A DNA stretch of 64,000 bases, from the NCBI GenBank assembly GCA_963830165.1, contig CAWHKZ010000011.1, positions 558,001 to 622,000 of the forward strand, given 5' to 3'. Shown here piece by piece: positions 18,911-27,305 of this stretch. Under the pieces are notes generated by a model. The model was not told the origin of the DNA. It worked only from the letters and a program-made list of their open reading frames with translations, and did no database searches. The stretch's first letter is position 1. The number at the start of each line of letters is the position of its first letter. The DNA is from Bog-756 sp963830165. Lineage in GTDB: Bacteria; Actinomycetota; Acidimicrobiia; Acidimicrobiales; RAAP-2. Position numbers and translations under genes: made by a program.

Positions 18911-20656
18911 ATGGCGGCACATTCTGTCGGGGGTCGCGTGACGCGCGCCCAGATTCGGGCCGGGATTCTCCTCTCGGCGGTCTGCACCGTCCTGGTTTGC
19001 GCAGCATTGCCGAGTTCGCCCGCCGAGGCCGGCCCTTCGGCCAAGGTACGGGCGGCGGCCGGAGGAGGACAGGCGAGCACGAGCGGCTCGGCCGCCCCGG
19101 CACGACTGGCCCGGCGGTTGGCTGCGTCCGGCACGGCCACCTACGTCGCGCTGGGAGATTCGTTCTCCTCTGGGGACGGCGATAAGGCCAAGGGATGGGT
19201 CGACCAGACCGGCACCGCCAACACCGGTGACTCCGACGACCACTGCAACAGGTCATCCCAGGCCTATCCGGAGGTGGCGGACAAGTGGATGGCCAAGCAG
19301 TCCTACCTCCCAGCCATGTCCTTCGCCTTCCTCGCCTGTTCGGGGGCTACGACCACCGATGTCTACTCGGGCTCTCCTTCATACGGCGACGGTCTTGCAG
19401 GGGCGACGGGTGACCACGGCGAGGGCGAGCAAATCAGCTACCCGCAGCTGAGCTCGGCCCGCATCGTGACCATGACGACGGGTGGTGACGACATCAGTTT
19501 CCCCGCGGTCATGCAGGACTGTGTTCTTGCGACCCCTGTTACACCCTGCGACTCGTCCTCGCCGATCTCTGCCGTGGCAGATGCAAGCCAGAATATCTCC
19601 AACCTGTACGACAGCCTCGTGTCCACCTACAACGCGGTGGTAGGGGAAACGCCCTACGGAGCCCAGGTGTACGTCATCGGCTATCCCGACCTGTTCCCGT
19701 CTTCACCCACCAGTGCGTGCCAGTCGCTCGGGATCCCGGCCATGGCGTACCTTGCCAGTCTCGAGTCCCAGCTGAACTCCGAGATAGCCCAGGCGGCGGC
19801 TGCCACTGGCGTCACCTACGTTGACCCCAACTCAGGGGCGAACTCGTTCGTGGGCCACGACATCTGCACATCGGGATCGACGGCGTGGTTCAACGGTCTG
19901 AACTTGGTGGGAGCCCTCGGTTGGGGCGCCCCATTCCACCCCAACAAGCGGGGTCAAGCGGCAATGGCCGCCTCGCTGGAGACGGCGATCGCCGCGCAGA
20001 ACAAGCCGATCAAGGCTGGACCGAAAAACCACGTGCTCGTGTTCGGGAACGGTGATGTGAACGAGGATCCCACCTACTCGTCATTCACCAACATCGCCGC
20101 GGCGCTGGAGGGCATCGGGGACACGGTGACGACACTGCCCGGCCAGACCAGCCTTCCGAGCATCATCACCGGTTACGGGCAGATCTGGGTCGATACCATC
20201 ACGAACCTCAGCGCCGCGGACGAGCACACGCTCGAGGCGTTCATCCAGGGAGGTGGCCGGGTTTTCCTGACAGGGGAGTGGGGACCGGTGTCCCAGTTTG
20301 AAAATCAAACGGTCCAGGACGTTCTCGACGACGTGCTCCCGAGCCCGCCGCAGGTTGAGGATGCCGCCATGACCGGCTCTTCAACGGTGAACCCCACTGT
20401 CCTCGATGGTCTGGCATCCAAGCCCAACGCCCTCACCACCTGGACTCCGTCCTACAACGGCGAGTTGTCGGGTGTTGCACCGAGCAACGTCCTGTTTACT
20501 GATGGCGACAGTGGCACGTCCGGGGCCGCATGGCAGGTGGGGTCCAAGGGGCGCCTCGTGGTCCTGATGGACATCAACTGGGCGGAGGACCCCTACAAGG
20601 ATCCCGCGACTATGCCCCCGGTCACGCAGAACATCGGCTACTTCCTCGGCCACTAG
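18911..20656 (+). CDS. Secreted SGNH/GDSL-type hydrolase with a C-terminal GATase-like domain, 581 aa
   Basis: An N-terminal signal region (about residues 11-40, with a hydrophobic core ILLSAVCTVLVCAAL) indicates export. The SGNH esterase domain follows: nucleophile Ser in ALGDSFSSGDG near residue 82, a block III-like TTGGDDISF near 190, and the catalytic His in FHPNKRGQ near 342. Several cysteines could form disulfides. Residues 370-581 form a separate domain resembling a class I amidotransferase/ThuA fold (VLVFGNGDVNEDP, then FIQGGGRVFLTGEWGP) without an obvious catalytic triad. Likely substrates are acyl esters on polysaccharide or lipid, by inference. Codon use is less G/C-biased than in neighbouring genes. 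Confidence 0.85.
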   Translation: MAAHSVGGRVTRAQIRAGILLSAVCTVLVCAALPSSPAEAGPSAKVRAAAGGGQASTSGSAAPARLARRLAASGTATYVALGDSFSSGDGDKAKGWVDQTGTANTGDSDDHCNRSSQAYPEVADKWMAKQSYLPAMSFAFLACSGATTTDVYSGSPSYGDGLAGATGDHGEGEQISYPQLSSARIVTMTTGGDDISFPAVMQDCVLATPVTPCDSSSPISAVADASQNISNLYDSLVSTYNAVVGETPYGAQVYVIGYPDLFPSSPTSACQSLGIPAMAYLASLESQLNSEIAQAAAATGVTYVDPNSGANSFVGHDICTSGSTAWFNGLNLVGALGWGAPFHPNKRGQAAMAASLETAIAAQNKPIKAGPKNHVLVFGNGDVNEDPTYSSFTNIAAALEGIGDTVTTLPGQTSLPSIITGYGQIWVDTITNLSAADEHTLEAFIQGGGRVFLTGEWGPVSQFENQTVQDVLDDVLPSPPQVEDAAMTGSSTVNPTVLDGLASKPNALTTWTPSYNGELSGVAPSNVLFTDGDSGTSGAAWQVGSKGRLVVLMDINWAEDPYKDPATMPPVTQNIGYFLGH

Positions 20657-21264
20657 GGATGCTTGATCACGGGCCGCGGTGACCTACGGCTTGTTGACGA
20701 CCGCTTTACCCGGCACCCGCGGCGCTAGCCCGGATGCGACTCCGACTGTGAGCAGGCGAGCACTTCGACGCTTGCGATTGTTCCAGCCTCCCGATGCCCC
20801 CTCCTGTCGCACGCTCCGGTTATCGCGGCCTCGAATCCCCCGGACCTAGGGTCCTACGTCACTTCTAGCCCTATTCCGCCTTTGCGTCGGTGACACGCAT
20901 CCGCGACTGATCGGCACGGGAGTCGGTTGACCATTGAAAGTCGGATGTCACTCGGACTGCATCTCGGACGTCACTGCACAGCTGATACGACCCCGGGTCC
21001 TGTGTCACCGGAAGTTCGGGGCGCGTGTCGTTCGATCCCGCATCGAGGACACGGGCTCTCGTGCCGGTGGCACCGGACCGGCCCGCCGAAGGCCGCCGCC
21101 TTGTCGCTGATCACCGGAAACTCCCCGGAGATGATCACTGGAATTCCCCACCTGTGAGCCCGGGGTGGACCCAGGATCTGCCGTACGGCCCTGTACGGAT
21201 GGCCCCGGCTGGCCCATGATGGAAGGAGCACGTCGCAGTCGCTTGAGCCAGGATCGGGGACGCG
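20657..21264. other. 608-bp intergenic region, no convincing gene
   Basis: No open frame here has family similarity or normal codon use. The base composition is less GC-rich than average. A short palindrome GGACCTAGGGTCC lies at 20842-20854. The stretch near 21112-21152 (AACTCCCCGGAGATGATCAC and a following GAATTCCCCACCTG) resembles insertion-sequence edges, but no transposase is left. Confidence 0.5.
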
Positions 21265-22722
21265 ATGACTGACCAGATGGAACGACCGGGCCGCCCGGCA
21301 ACAACTGCCGTAGACCATCGCTCGGTGGAGGAGCGGGTGAAGCTGGGCAAGGAGGCCCGCGCCCGGGCACCCCGCTCGTCCCAGGCGGAGTTCGGCGCCG
21401 GGCCCGATCGACCGGACCCCGTCAGCCTGCTCGGGCGCCAGGCCACCACCCGCGTGCCGGAGCTCGTCCCGATCCGCTATGGACGCATGCTGGTCTCGCC
21501 GTTCACGTTCTTCCGGGGCGCAGCGCTGGTGATGGCCTCCGACCTGGCCACCACCCCCCGGTCAGGGCTCATGGCCCAGGTCTGCGGCGACGCTCACCTG
21601 TCGAACTTCGGTCTGTTCGCCTCGCCGGAGCGGTCCCTGATGTTCGACGTCAACGACTTCGACGAGACCCTCCCCGGCCCATGGGAATGGGACGTGAAGC
21701 GCCTGGCCGCCAGCGTGGTGATCGCCGCCCGCGGCCGCGAGTTCACCGAGAAGGAAGCCCGCGACGCCGCGATCGAGATCGGGGCCAGCTATCGCACGGA
21801 GATGCACCAGCTGGCGTCGATGTCCACGCTGGACGTCTGGTACTCCCGGATCGATGTGGCCGCCCTGCTCGCCGACCTGCAGGCCACAGCAGGCACCTCG
21901 GGTTCAAAGGCCGACAAGCGCATGGCCACGCGTACGGCCAAGATGGTCACCAAGGCCAAGACCCGGGACAGCCTCCAGGCCCTGGACAAGCTCACCCACC
22001 TGGTCGACGGTCAGCGGAGGATCATCAGCGACCCGCCGTTGATCGTGCCCGTCGAGGAGATCTTTCCTCAGATGGTGAGCGACACCCTCGTCGACGAGCT
22101 CCACCACCTGTTGCAGAGGTACCGGCACAGCCTCCAGACCGACCGGCGCCATCTGCTCGAGGAGTTCCAGCTGATCCAGGTCGCCCGCAAGGTGGTGGGC
22201 GTGGGCAGCGTGGGCACCCGGGCCTGGGTCCTCCTGTTGGTGGGCCGGGACACCGACGACGTCCTCTTCCTCCAGGCCAAGGAGGCCGAGGCGTCGGTGC
22301 TCGAGGAGTTCGTCGGGAAGTGCGGCTACGCCACCCACGGCGAGCGGGTGGTGGCCGGCCAGCACCTCATGCAGGCGGCCAGCGACATCTTCCTCGGCTA
22401 CGAGCAGGTGCTTGGTCCCGACGGCATCACCCGGGACTACTACGTCCGCCAGTTGCGCGACTGGAAGGGCTCCTTCGAGGTCGAGGACGCCATCCCGCCG
22501 GGTCTGACCAAGTACGTCGGGGTCTGCGCCCAGGCCCTCGCCCGAGCCCATGCCCGCTCCGGCGACCGGATCGCCATCGCCAGCTACCTGGGCAACGGAC
22601 CCAGCTTCGACCGGGCCATCGCCGATTTCGCCGAGACCTACGCCGACCAGAACGAGCGGGACTACGAAGCCCTGAAGGACGCGGCGGCCAGCGGCCGGAT
22701 CGCCGTCGAGTCGGGCCTGTAG
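21265..22722 (+). CDS. DUF2252 family protein, 485 aa (first of two in the window)
   Basis: Full-length DUF2252 protein, a family with a kinase-like fold but no established substrate. Characteristic blocks are PIRYGRMLVSPFTFFRGAAL, QVCGDAHLSNFGLFASPE (the HxxNFG segment resembles the catalytic loop of aminoglycoside phosphotransferases), FDVNDFDETLPGPWEWDVKR and, near the end, GDRIAIASYLGNG. Asp residues in DVNDFDET could bind metal. A paralogue lies at 48880-50317. The ATG at 21265 follows about 600 bases without genes. Phosphotransfer activity is plausible but is inference only. Confidence 0.9.
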   Translation: MTDQMERPGRPATTAVDHRSVEERVKLGKEARARAPRSSQAEFGAGPDRPDPVSLLGRQATTRVPELVPIRYGRMLVSPFTFFRGAALVMASDLATTPRSGLMAQVCGDAHLSNFGLFASPERSLMFDVNDFDETLPGPWEWDVKRLAASVVIAARGREFTEKEARDAAIEIGASYRTEMHQLASMSTLDVWYSRIDVAALLADLQATAGTSGSKADKRMATRTAKMVTKAKTRDSLQALDKLTHLVDGQRRIISDPPLIVPVEEIFPQMVSDTLVDELHHLLQRYRHSLQTDRRHLLEEFQLIQVARKVVGVGSVGTRAWVLLLVGRDTDDVLFLQAKEAEASVLEEFVGKCGYATHGERVVAGQHLMQAASDIFLGYEQVLGPDGITRDYYVRQLRDWKGSFEVEDAIPPGLTKYVGVCAQALARAHARSGDRIAIASYLGNGPSFDRAIADFAETYADQNERDYEALKDAAASGRIAVESGL

Positions 22723-23056
22723 GACACCGACGGGCCGCGCCACCCGGGACCGGTGACCGCTCCACCTCTCGAGAGGAGGGAGCGCCGTCGGAGGAGAAGT
22801 CCGGGGCCCAGCGAGCGCCAGCCCCGCCCCGGCAATCGACGATCGGCCTGTCGGTCGGCTGTGCCGTAGGCATCGCCGAGGAGGGGCCCACCAGCATCGA
22901 TGGCCGGATCCTCCGCGCTATCGTCCGTGATGGTCATGACCCCTCCCGATGCTGGGACGCAGTGCGGGCGTCACACGGTCCACATCGCGGCCGTGTGGTC
23001 ACCGAAGGACACGCAGCGGCACGCCCAGGAGTTCCACCCATGAAACGTGACGCCGT
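22723..23056. other. 334-bp intergenic region holding one hairpin
   Basis: Apart from the hairpin at 22758-22784 no gene or recognised site is visible. The short frames here are not supported by codon use. Confidence 0.5.
22758..22784. terminator. Palindromic hairpin, probable terminator after the DUF2252 gene
   Basis: The perfect 12-base palindrome CCTCTCGAGAGG (22765-22776) is flanked by CGCTCC and GGAGCG, extending the stem. It lies 36 bases after the DUF2252 stop codon. Confidence 0.5.
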
Positions 23057-23719
23057 GTGAGTCTGATCATCGTCATCTTGGCGCTCGGCCTGATGGCCAG
23101 CCTGTCCCCGACCACCCTCGTGGTGTTCATCATGTTGCTGGCCACCACGAGGGCCCACGCCAACGCCGCCGCATTCCTGATCGGGTGGTCCGTCTCGTTG
23201 ACCGTGGTGTTCGCGGCCAGCTACCTCGTGGGCGGCAGCCACACGGTGCGGACGGGCGGGGGCCACACCGCTGTCAGTGTGGTCGAGTTCGTCTTCGGTG
23301 TCGGCCTCGGATACGTCGGGGTCCGCCGGTGGCGCAGCAGACACGAGCCCCGATCGCCATCCGGTGTCTCCCGAGGTCTCGCCACCAGGATCGACCGGCT
23401 CAACCCCGCTACCGCGTTGATCCTCGGAGTGCTCGAGCAGCCGTGGACGCTGACAGCGGCGGCTGCGGTCGTCGTGGTCCATGACCACAAAGCCCTGCTC
23501 GTCGCCCTCATCGCCTTCGTGGTGTTCACCGTGGTCTCCACGGCCGCCGTGGCCGGCATCTACCTCTACTTCGCCCGTCGCCCCGGAGAGGCCGATGCCC
23601 ACCTGACGGCGCTCAGGACTCGTCTGATCGACGCCGGCCCTGCGCTCTTCGCCGCCATCTCGTTCGCGGTCGGTGCCTACCTGGTCATCGACGCATCCCT
23701 CAACCTGGCCGGGGTCTGA
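23057..23719 (+). CDS. GAP/LysE-like integral membrane protein, 220 aa
   Basis: About six membrane segments arranged as in the GAP (Sap) family, related to LysE exporters: the first helix SLIIVILALGLMASLSPTTL has the typical Ser-Pro-Thr start, then AFLIGWSVSLTVVFAASYLV, and a second half-repeat beginning NPATALILGVLEQPWTL. In mycobacteria such proteins assist export of glycolipids; here the cargo is unknown. GTG at 23057 gives the right topology at the N-terminus. Confidence 0.8.
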   Translation: MSLIIVILALGLMASLSPTTLVVFIMLLATTRAHANAAAFLIGWSVSLTVVFAASYLVGGSHTVRTGGGHTAVSVVEFVFGVGLGYVGVRRWRSRHEPRSPSGVSRGLATRIDRLNPATALILGVLEQPWTLTAAAAVVVVHDHKALLVALIAFVVFTVVSTAAVAGIYLYFARRPGEADAHLTALRTRLIDAGPALFAAISFAVGAYLVIDASLNLAGV

Positions 23720-23859
23720 CGGCCCGCTCTCCCAGGGAGGCGCATGCTCCCCGGGAGGCCATGGCCTACGGCGTGGCAGATGCTCGGGCAGCTGCGGCCG
23801 ACCGGGCGCCGTGCGGAGCTGCTTGGTAGGTTCGGAGCGAGGCAGTTCTGGAGGCGGTC

Positions 23860-24789
23860 ATGGGACTTCGGCGAGCGCTCGTTTCGGTGGCGGTTTCCCT
23901 TGTCGCCACTCTCGTGGTGGGTGCGACACCGGCCAGTGCCTCACCGGCCAGGACGACACCCGGCTACTGGTTGCTCGGTGCGGACGGGGGCGTGTTCTCG
24001 TTCGACGTCCCGTTCTACGGCAGCACCGCACCCCTGTGCTCCCCACCACCACCGCTGACCATCGACGACTGCGCCGGGGCCATCGCGGCGAGTCCGAACG
24101 GTGTCGGCTACGACATCGTCGGTCCGCTCCTGGACAGTGGCTCCAGTCTTCCGGCACCGGTCAGCGAGGTCATCACCTTCGACACCGCACCGACCGCCAC
24201 CCAGTGCACGCTCCACGGCGATGTCACGGTCCTCTCGGGTCTGATGCAGTGGGACAGGGCATCCCAGACCCCGTCCGGCGACGGTCTGTGGATGCTCGAT
24301 CCCCATGGGGGTCTCCTGGCTTGCGAAGGCGCGACCTATTACGGCGAACCTCCACTCCACACGTCAGGTCTGTGGGACGGGTTCGCCCCCACGCCCGACG
24401 GCAAGGGCTACTGGGTCTCGGCCAGCGACGGAGGTGTCTTCGCCTTCGGCGACGCCCAGTTCTACGGGTCCATGGGTGGCCAGGTCCTGAATACTCCGAT
24501 CGTGGGCATGGCCGCGACGCCGGATGGCAAGGGCTACTGGTTGGTCGCATCGGACGGAGGGGTGTTCGCCTTCGGCGATGCCCGGTTCTACGGGTCCATG
24601 GGGAGCCGCCACCTCGACGCCCCGGTGTCCGGGATCGCCGCCGATCCGAGCGGGGCCGGCTACTGGCTGGCGGCCCAGGACGGCGGAGTGTTCGCATTCG
24701 GCAGCGCTTCGTTCGAAGGATCGATGGGCGGAAGGTCGCTCCGTGCTCCGGTGGTCGGCATCGCAACCGTGGATCCCGGCCCGACCTGA
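23860..24789 (+). CDS. Secreted beta-propeller-like repeat protein (GYWLVASDGGVFAFGDA repeats), 309 aa
   Basis: A signal peptide (about residues 1-27, ending ATPASASPA) is followed by repeats of about 44 residues. The clearest units start with GYWVSASDGGVFAFGDAQFY, GYWLVASDGGVFAFGDARFY and GYWLAAQDGGVFAFGSASFE, each continuing with GSMGG and a V-G-x-A-A/T-P-x-G turn. The first unit (GYWLLGADGGVFSFDVPFYG) and one central unit are degenerate. Such repeats are abundant in Acidimicrobiia secreted proteins and probably form propeller blades. There is no catalytic domain; a surface or adhesion role is inference. Confidence 0.82.
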   Translation: MGLRRALVSVAVSLVATLVVGATPASASPARTTPGYWLLGADGGVFSFDVPFYGSTAPLCSPPPPLTIDDCAGAIAASPNGVGYDIVGPLLDSGSSLPAPVSEVITFDTAPTATQCTLHGDVTVLSGLMQWDRASQTPSGDGLWMLDPHGGLLACEGATYYGEPPLHTSGLWDGFAPTPDGKGYWVSASDGGVFAFGDAQFYGSMGGQVLNTPIVGMAATPDGKGYWLVASDGGVFAFGDARFYGSMGSRHLDAPVSGIAADPSGAGYWLAAQDGGVFAFGSASFEGSMGGRSLRAPVVGIATVDPGPT

Positions 24790-24941
24790 GCGCGTCCGCG
24801 GATTCGATGTGCCGGGGGAGTGTGCCCTGTCGTGCGAGGAGCATCCCACCGTCTGCTTCAGACCGCTGGCAGCTCGGCAACCTCCTCTGAGAGCCGGGTC
24901 TCGCAGTGCGTTCGGCCGTCGGCGATCTGGGAGCATGGCGC

Positions 24942-25544
24942 ATGAGCACAGAGCGCGGTCTGCGGCGGTTGACGAACTTCAGCGACGCCGTGGTGGCAAT
25001 CGCCATCACGCTGCTGATCCTTCCGCTGGTCGACGCGGCGGGCGACATCGGCCACGTCGGTGTGGCGTCCTTCCTCCACCACCACGACACCCAGCTCCTG
25101 GCCTTCGGCCTCAGCTTCGCCGTCATCTGGAGCTTCTGGTGGAGCCAGCACCAGATGCTCGAGCACACCGTGGGCTACGACGGCACCCTGGTCGTCGGGA
25201 TGTTCGTCTGGATCCTGAGCATCGTGTTCCTGCCGTTCCCCACCGAGCTCCTGAGTTCGGCGGCTGAAGGCGGCCAGGGCGTCCACGCCCTCTACGTCGG
25301 CACGATGCTCGTCACGAGCGTGGCGGTCCTGATCCAGGAGTGGGCGATCGTGGTGAAGCCCGACCTCCAGGCCGAAGACCACCGAGGCGAGGCGGGCATC
25401 GCCGAAGCCGTGGTCCTGGTCGCACTGATGGCCGCCATCTTCGTCGTGGTGATCACCCTCCCGGCGATCGGGCTGTGGTCGTTGTTGGCCCTGCTGCTGT
25501 CGCGGCCCATAGTCGCCCTGGTCCGGACCCGGCGCCAGGGCTGA
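24942..25544 (+). CDS. TMEM175-family membrane protein (putative potassium channel), 200 aa
   Basis: Residues 1-30 carry the family signature: an Arg followed by LTNFSDAVVAIAITLLILPL, the FSDAV motif of TMEM175 channels. The protein has about six hydrophobic segments, including FGLSFAVIWSFWWSQHQML with the conserved WWxxH-type sequence. Bacterial members form tetrameric K+ leak channels, so this assignment rests on family knowledge. ATG at 24942 sits just before the conserved block; an in-frame start at 24906 would add 12 unsupported residues. Confidence 0.82.
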   Translation: MSTERGLRRLTNFSDAVVAIAITLLILPLVDAAGDIGHVGVASFLHHHDTQLLAFGLSFAVIWSFWWSQHQMLEHTVGYDGTLVVGMFVWILSIVFLPFPTELLSSAAEGGQGVHALYVGTMLVTSVAVLIQEWAIVVKPDLQAEDHRGEAGIAEAVVLVALMAAIFVVVITLPAIGLWSLLALLLSRPIVALVRTRRQG

Positions 25545-25667
25545 TCACCGGCGGGGGACGTGATCGAGCGCCGAGCGCCCTCCACCTGCGCGCTGCCCGC
25601 CACCCCGGGGATCGTCCGCGCCCGAACGACGTCGGGTGGTTCCGAGTCCTCGTGCCACCGTCGTGGA

Positions 25668-26417
25668 TCACGCGGGCGAGTGCAGGACCACGACGTCGAC
25701 CGGCTGGTCCCGGCCACGTATACCCACCCGCTCGACGCGGCCCCCCGGGTGCTCCGGCTCGACGAGCGGATAGAGCGAGGCTGCGAGCACGACGTCGCCG
25801 GGCGACGCATGGGCCTGAAGACGGGCTCCGACGTTGACGGCATCGCCCAGGGCGGTGAAGTCCAGCACGCTCCCCGATCCGACATTGCCGACGAAGGCGA
25901 CGCCGGCGTTCGCAGCGACGCCGAGGGGAAGGTCGGTGACCTGTGAGGCCAGTTCGAGGGCGGTGATCGCCGCCTTGCGTCGGTAGTCGGGACCGGCGAC
26001 CCCCTGGATGAAGAGACCCATCACCTCGTCGCCGATCAACTTGTCCACGATGCCTTCATTGTGGATCAGCACCTTCGTCGCGGTGCGATAGAACTCGTTG
26101 AGATGCTCGGCGAACGTCGTCGCGTCCGACTGCTCACCCAGTGCGGTCGACGCCCGCACGTCGGCGAACACGACGCCGACGTCGATCTCGATGCCTCCGG
26201 TCGGCAGACGATCGAAGCAGTACTGGCAGATGTTCGGGTTCTTCCGCGAGGGCTTGTGTCCCAGGAGGCCGATCATCCTGCCGCCCACACCGCCGAAGGG
26301 GTTCAGGCAGAGCTTGCAGCGGGGGTCGTGGGGCAGGTGACGGAAGACCCGCTGAGCGACCCTCAGGGGTTCGTAGCCCTTGACGAGCAGAGCTTCCCAG
26401 TCGACCGGTTTCGCCAC
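25668..26417 (-). CDS. Adenylate/guanylate cyclase-domain protein with N-terminal double CxxC motif, 249 aa
   Basis: The C-terminal two thirds form a class III nucleotide cyclase domain: VGVVFADVRASTALGEQ near residue 83 (first metal Asp), VDKLIGDEVMGLFIQG near 130 (second metal Asp) and VLDFTALGDAVNVGARLQ near 185. The N-terminal 75 residues carry CKLCLNPFGGVGG and ICQYCFDRLP, a four-cysteine zinc-finger-like unit. No membrane segment, HAMP or receiver domain is present. The product (cAMP or cGMP) cannot be decided. Start ATG at 26417. It is the last gene of a minus-strand group with the methyltransferase and GT87 genes. Confidence 0.88.
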   Translation of the reverse strand: MAKPVDWEALLVKGYEPLRVAQRVFRHLPHDPRCKLCLNPFGGVGGRMIGLLGHKPSRKNPNICQYCFDRLPTGGIEIDVGVVFADVRASTALGEQSDATTFAEHLNEFYRTATKVLIHNEGIVDKLIGDEVMGLFIQGVAGPDYRRKAAITALELASQVTDLPLGVAANAGVAFVGNVGSGSVLDFTALGDAVNVGARLQAHASPGDVVLAASLYPLVEPEHPGGRVERVGIRGRDQPVDVVVLHSPA

Positions 26418-26462
26418 CCCACAACTATGGCGCTTCTGCCGCAGAGGTGCGACGAGCGCCCG

Positions 26463-27296
26463 CTACCCACGTCGGGCGGTCACGAGCCAGCACGCGCCGC
26501 CCAGCACGACACCCTGCGGCGTGATGTACGGTCGCAGCGCGTCGAGGGTGGCCCCGGACCCGGCCCGCACCGCAGCGGGGTCCTTGCCCTCCACGAGTTG
26601 GCGACTCATCTCATCGGAGAGCATGAAGGCGAGGACGTCCTCCGGGTCGCGTCCCATGGGCATCCCGTCGTCATGCTCTACGACGTCGACCTCCGACCAC
26701 CCGGTCGATCCGAGGAGGTTCCCGATCCGCTCGGGGTCCGCCAGTGCGAACGGTCCGGGAGCCCCGGGTGGTGGCAACTCGGGGATCCCCACGTGGGCCA
26801 CCATCGCCATGGACGGCACCGTGACCCACTTGTTGGCCAGGAACTCCCGCCAACAGACGAAGCTCAGTCGGCCGCCCGGACGGGTCGCCCTGGCCAGATT
26901 GGCGAAGGCGACCTCCGGGTCGTCGAAGAACATGACGCCGAATCGGCCGATGACGACGTCGAATGGACGGTCGAAGGAGGCGGTCTGGGCGTCGCCCATG
27001 ACGAAGTCGACATCGATCCCTCGTTCCACCGCCCGCGTGCGTGCCACCTCCAGCATGGGCGCCGAGAGGTCGAGGCCGGTCACGTGACCACCGGGGCCTA
27101 CGGCCCGGGCCGCCTCCAGACTCACGGCCCCGTTGCCACAACCGACGTCCAGGACCCGCTCGCCTTCCTGGAGCACGGCGGCTGCCAGGAGCCGGCGTCC
27201 GAAGGGTGCGAGCATGGAGTCGAACCGATCGGCGCCGGTCACCCAGGCGTCGGCGGAGCGCCCGTTCCAGTAGTCGACCATGTCGGAGTTCGCCAT
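26463..27296 (-). CDS. Class I SAM-dependent methyltransferase, 277 aa
   Basis: Rossmann-fold methyltransferase: motif I VLDVGCGNGAVSLEAAR near residue 50, the acidic end of strand 2 in HVTGLDLSAPMLEVARTRA, and DVVIGRFGVMFFDDPEVAF at strand 4. The segment LSFVCWREFLANKWVTVP is typical of the UbiE/COQ5-like group. The substrate is unknown. It starts nine bases after the GT87 stop and is probably co-transcribed with it. AAAGGAG lies immediately before the ATG, at an unusually short spacing of about two bases. Confidence 0.88.
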   Translation of the reverse strand: MANSDMVDYWNGRSADAWVTGADRFDSMLAPFGRRLLAAAVLQEGERVLDVGCGNGAVSLEAARAVGPGGHVTGLDLSAPMLEVARTRAVERGIDVDFVMGDAQTASFDRPFDVVIGRFGVMFFDDPEVAFANLARATRPGGRLSFVCWREFLANKWVTVPSMAMVAHVGIPELPPPGAPGPFALADPERIGNLLGSTGWSEVDVVEHDDGMPMGRDPEDVLAFMLSDEMSRQLVEGKDPAAVRAGSGATLDALRPYITPQGVVLGGACWLVTARRG

Positions 27297-27305
27297 CGCT
27301 CCTTT

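Noticed and set aside
20927..21264. Small proteins or an IS21-type element in the gap before the DUF2252 gene
   Set aside because: Overlapping short frames on both strands have poor codon use, and no transposase motif is present; only weak resemblance to IS edges remains.
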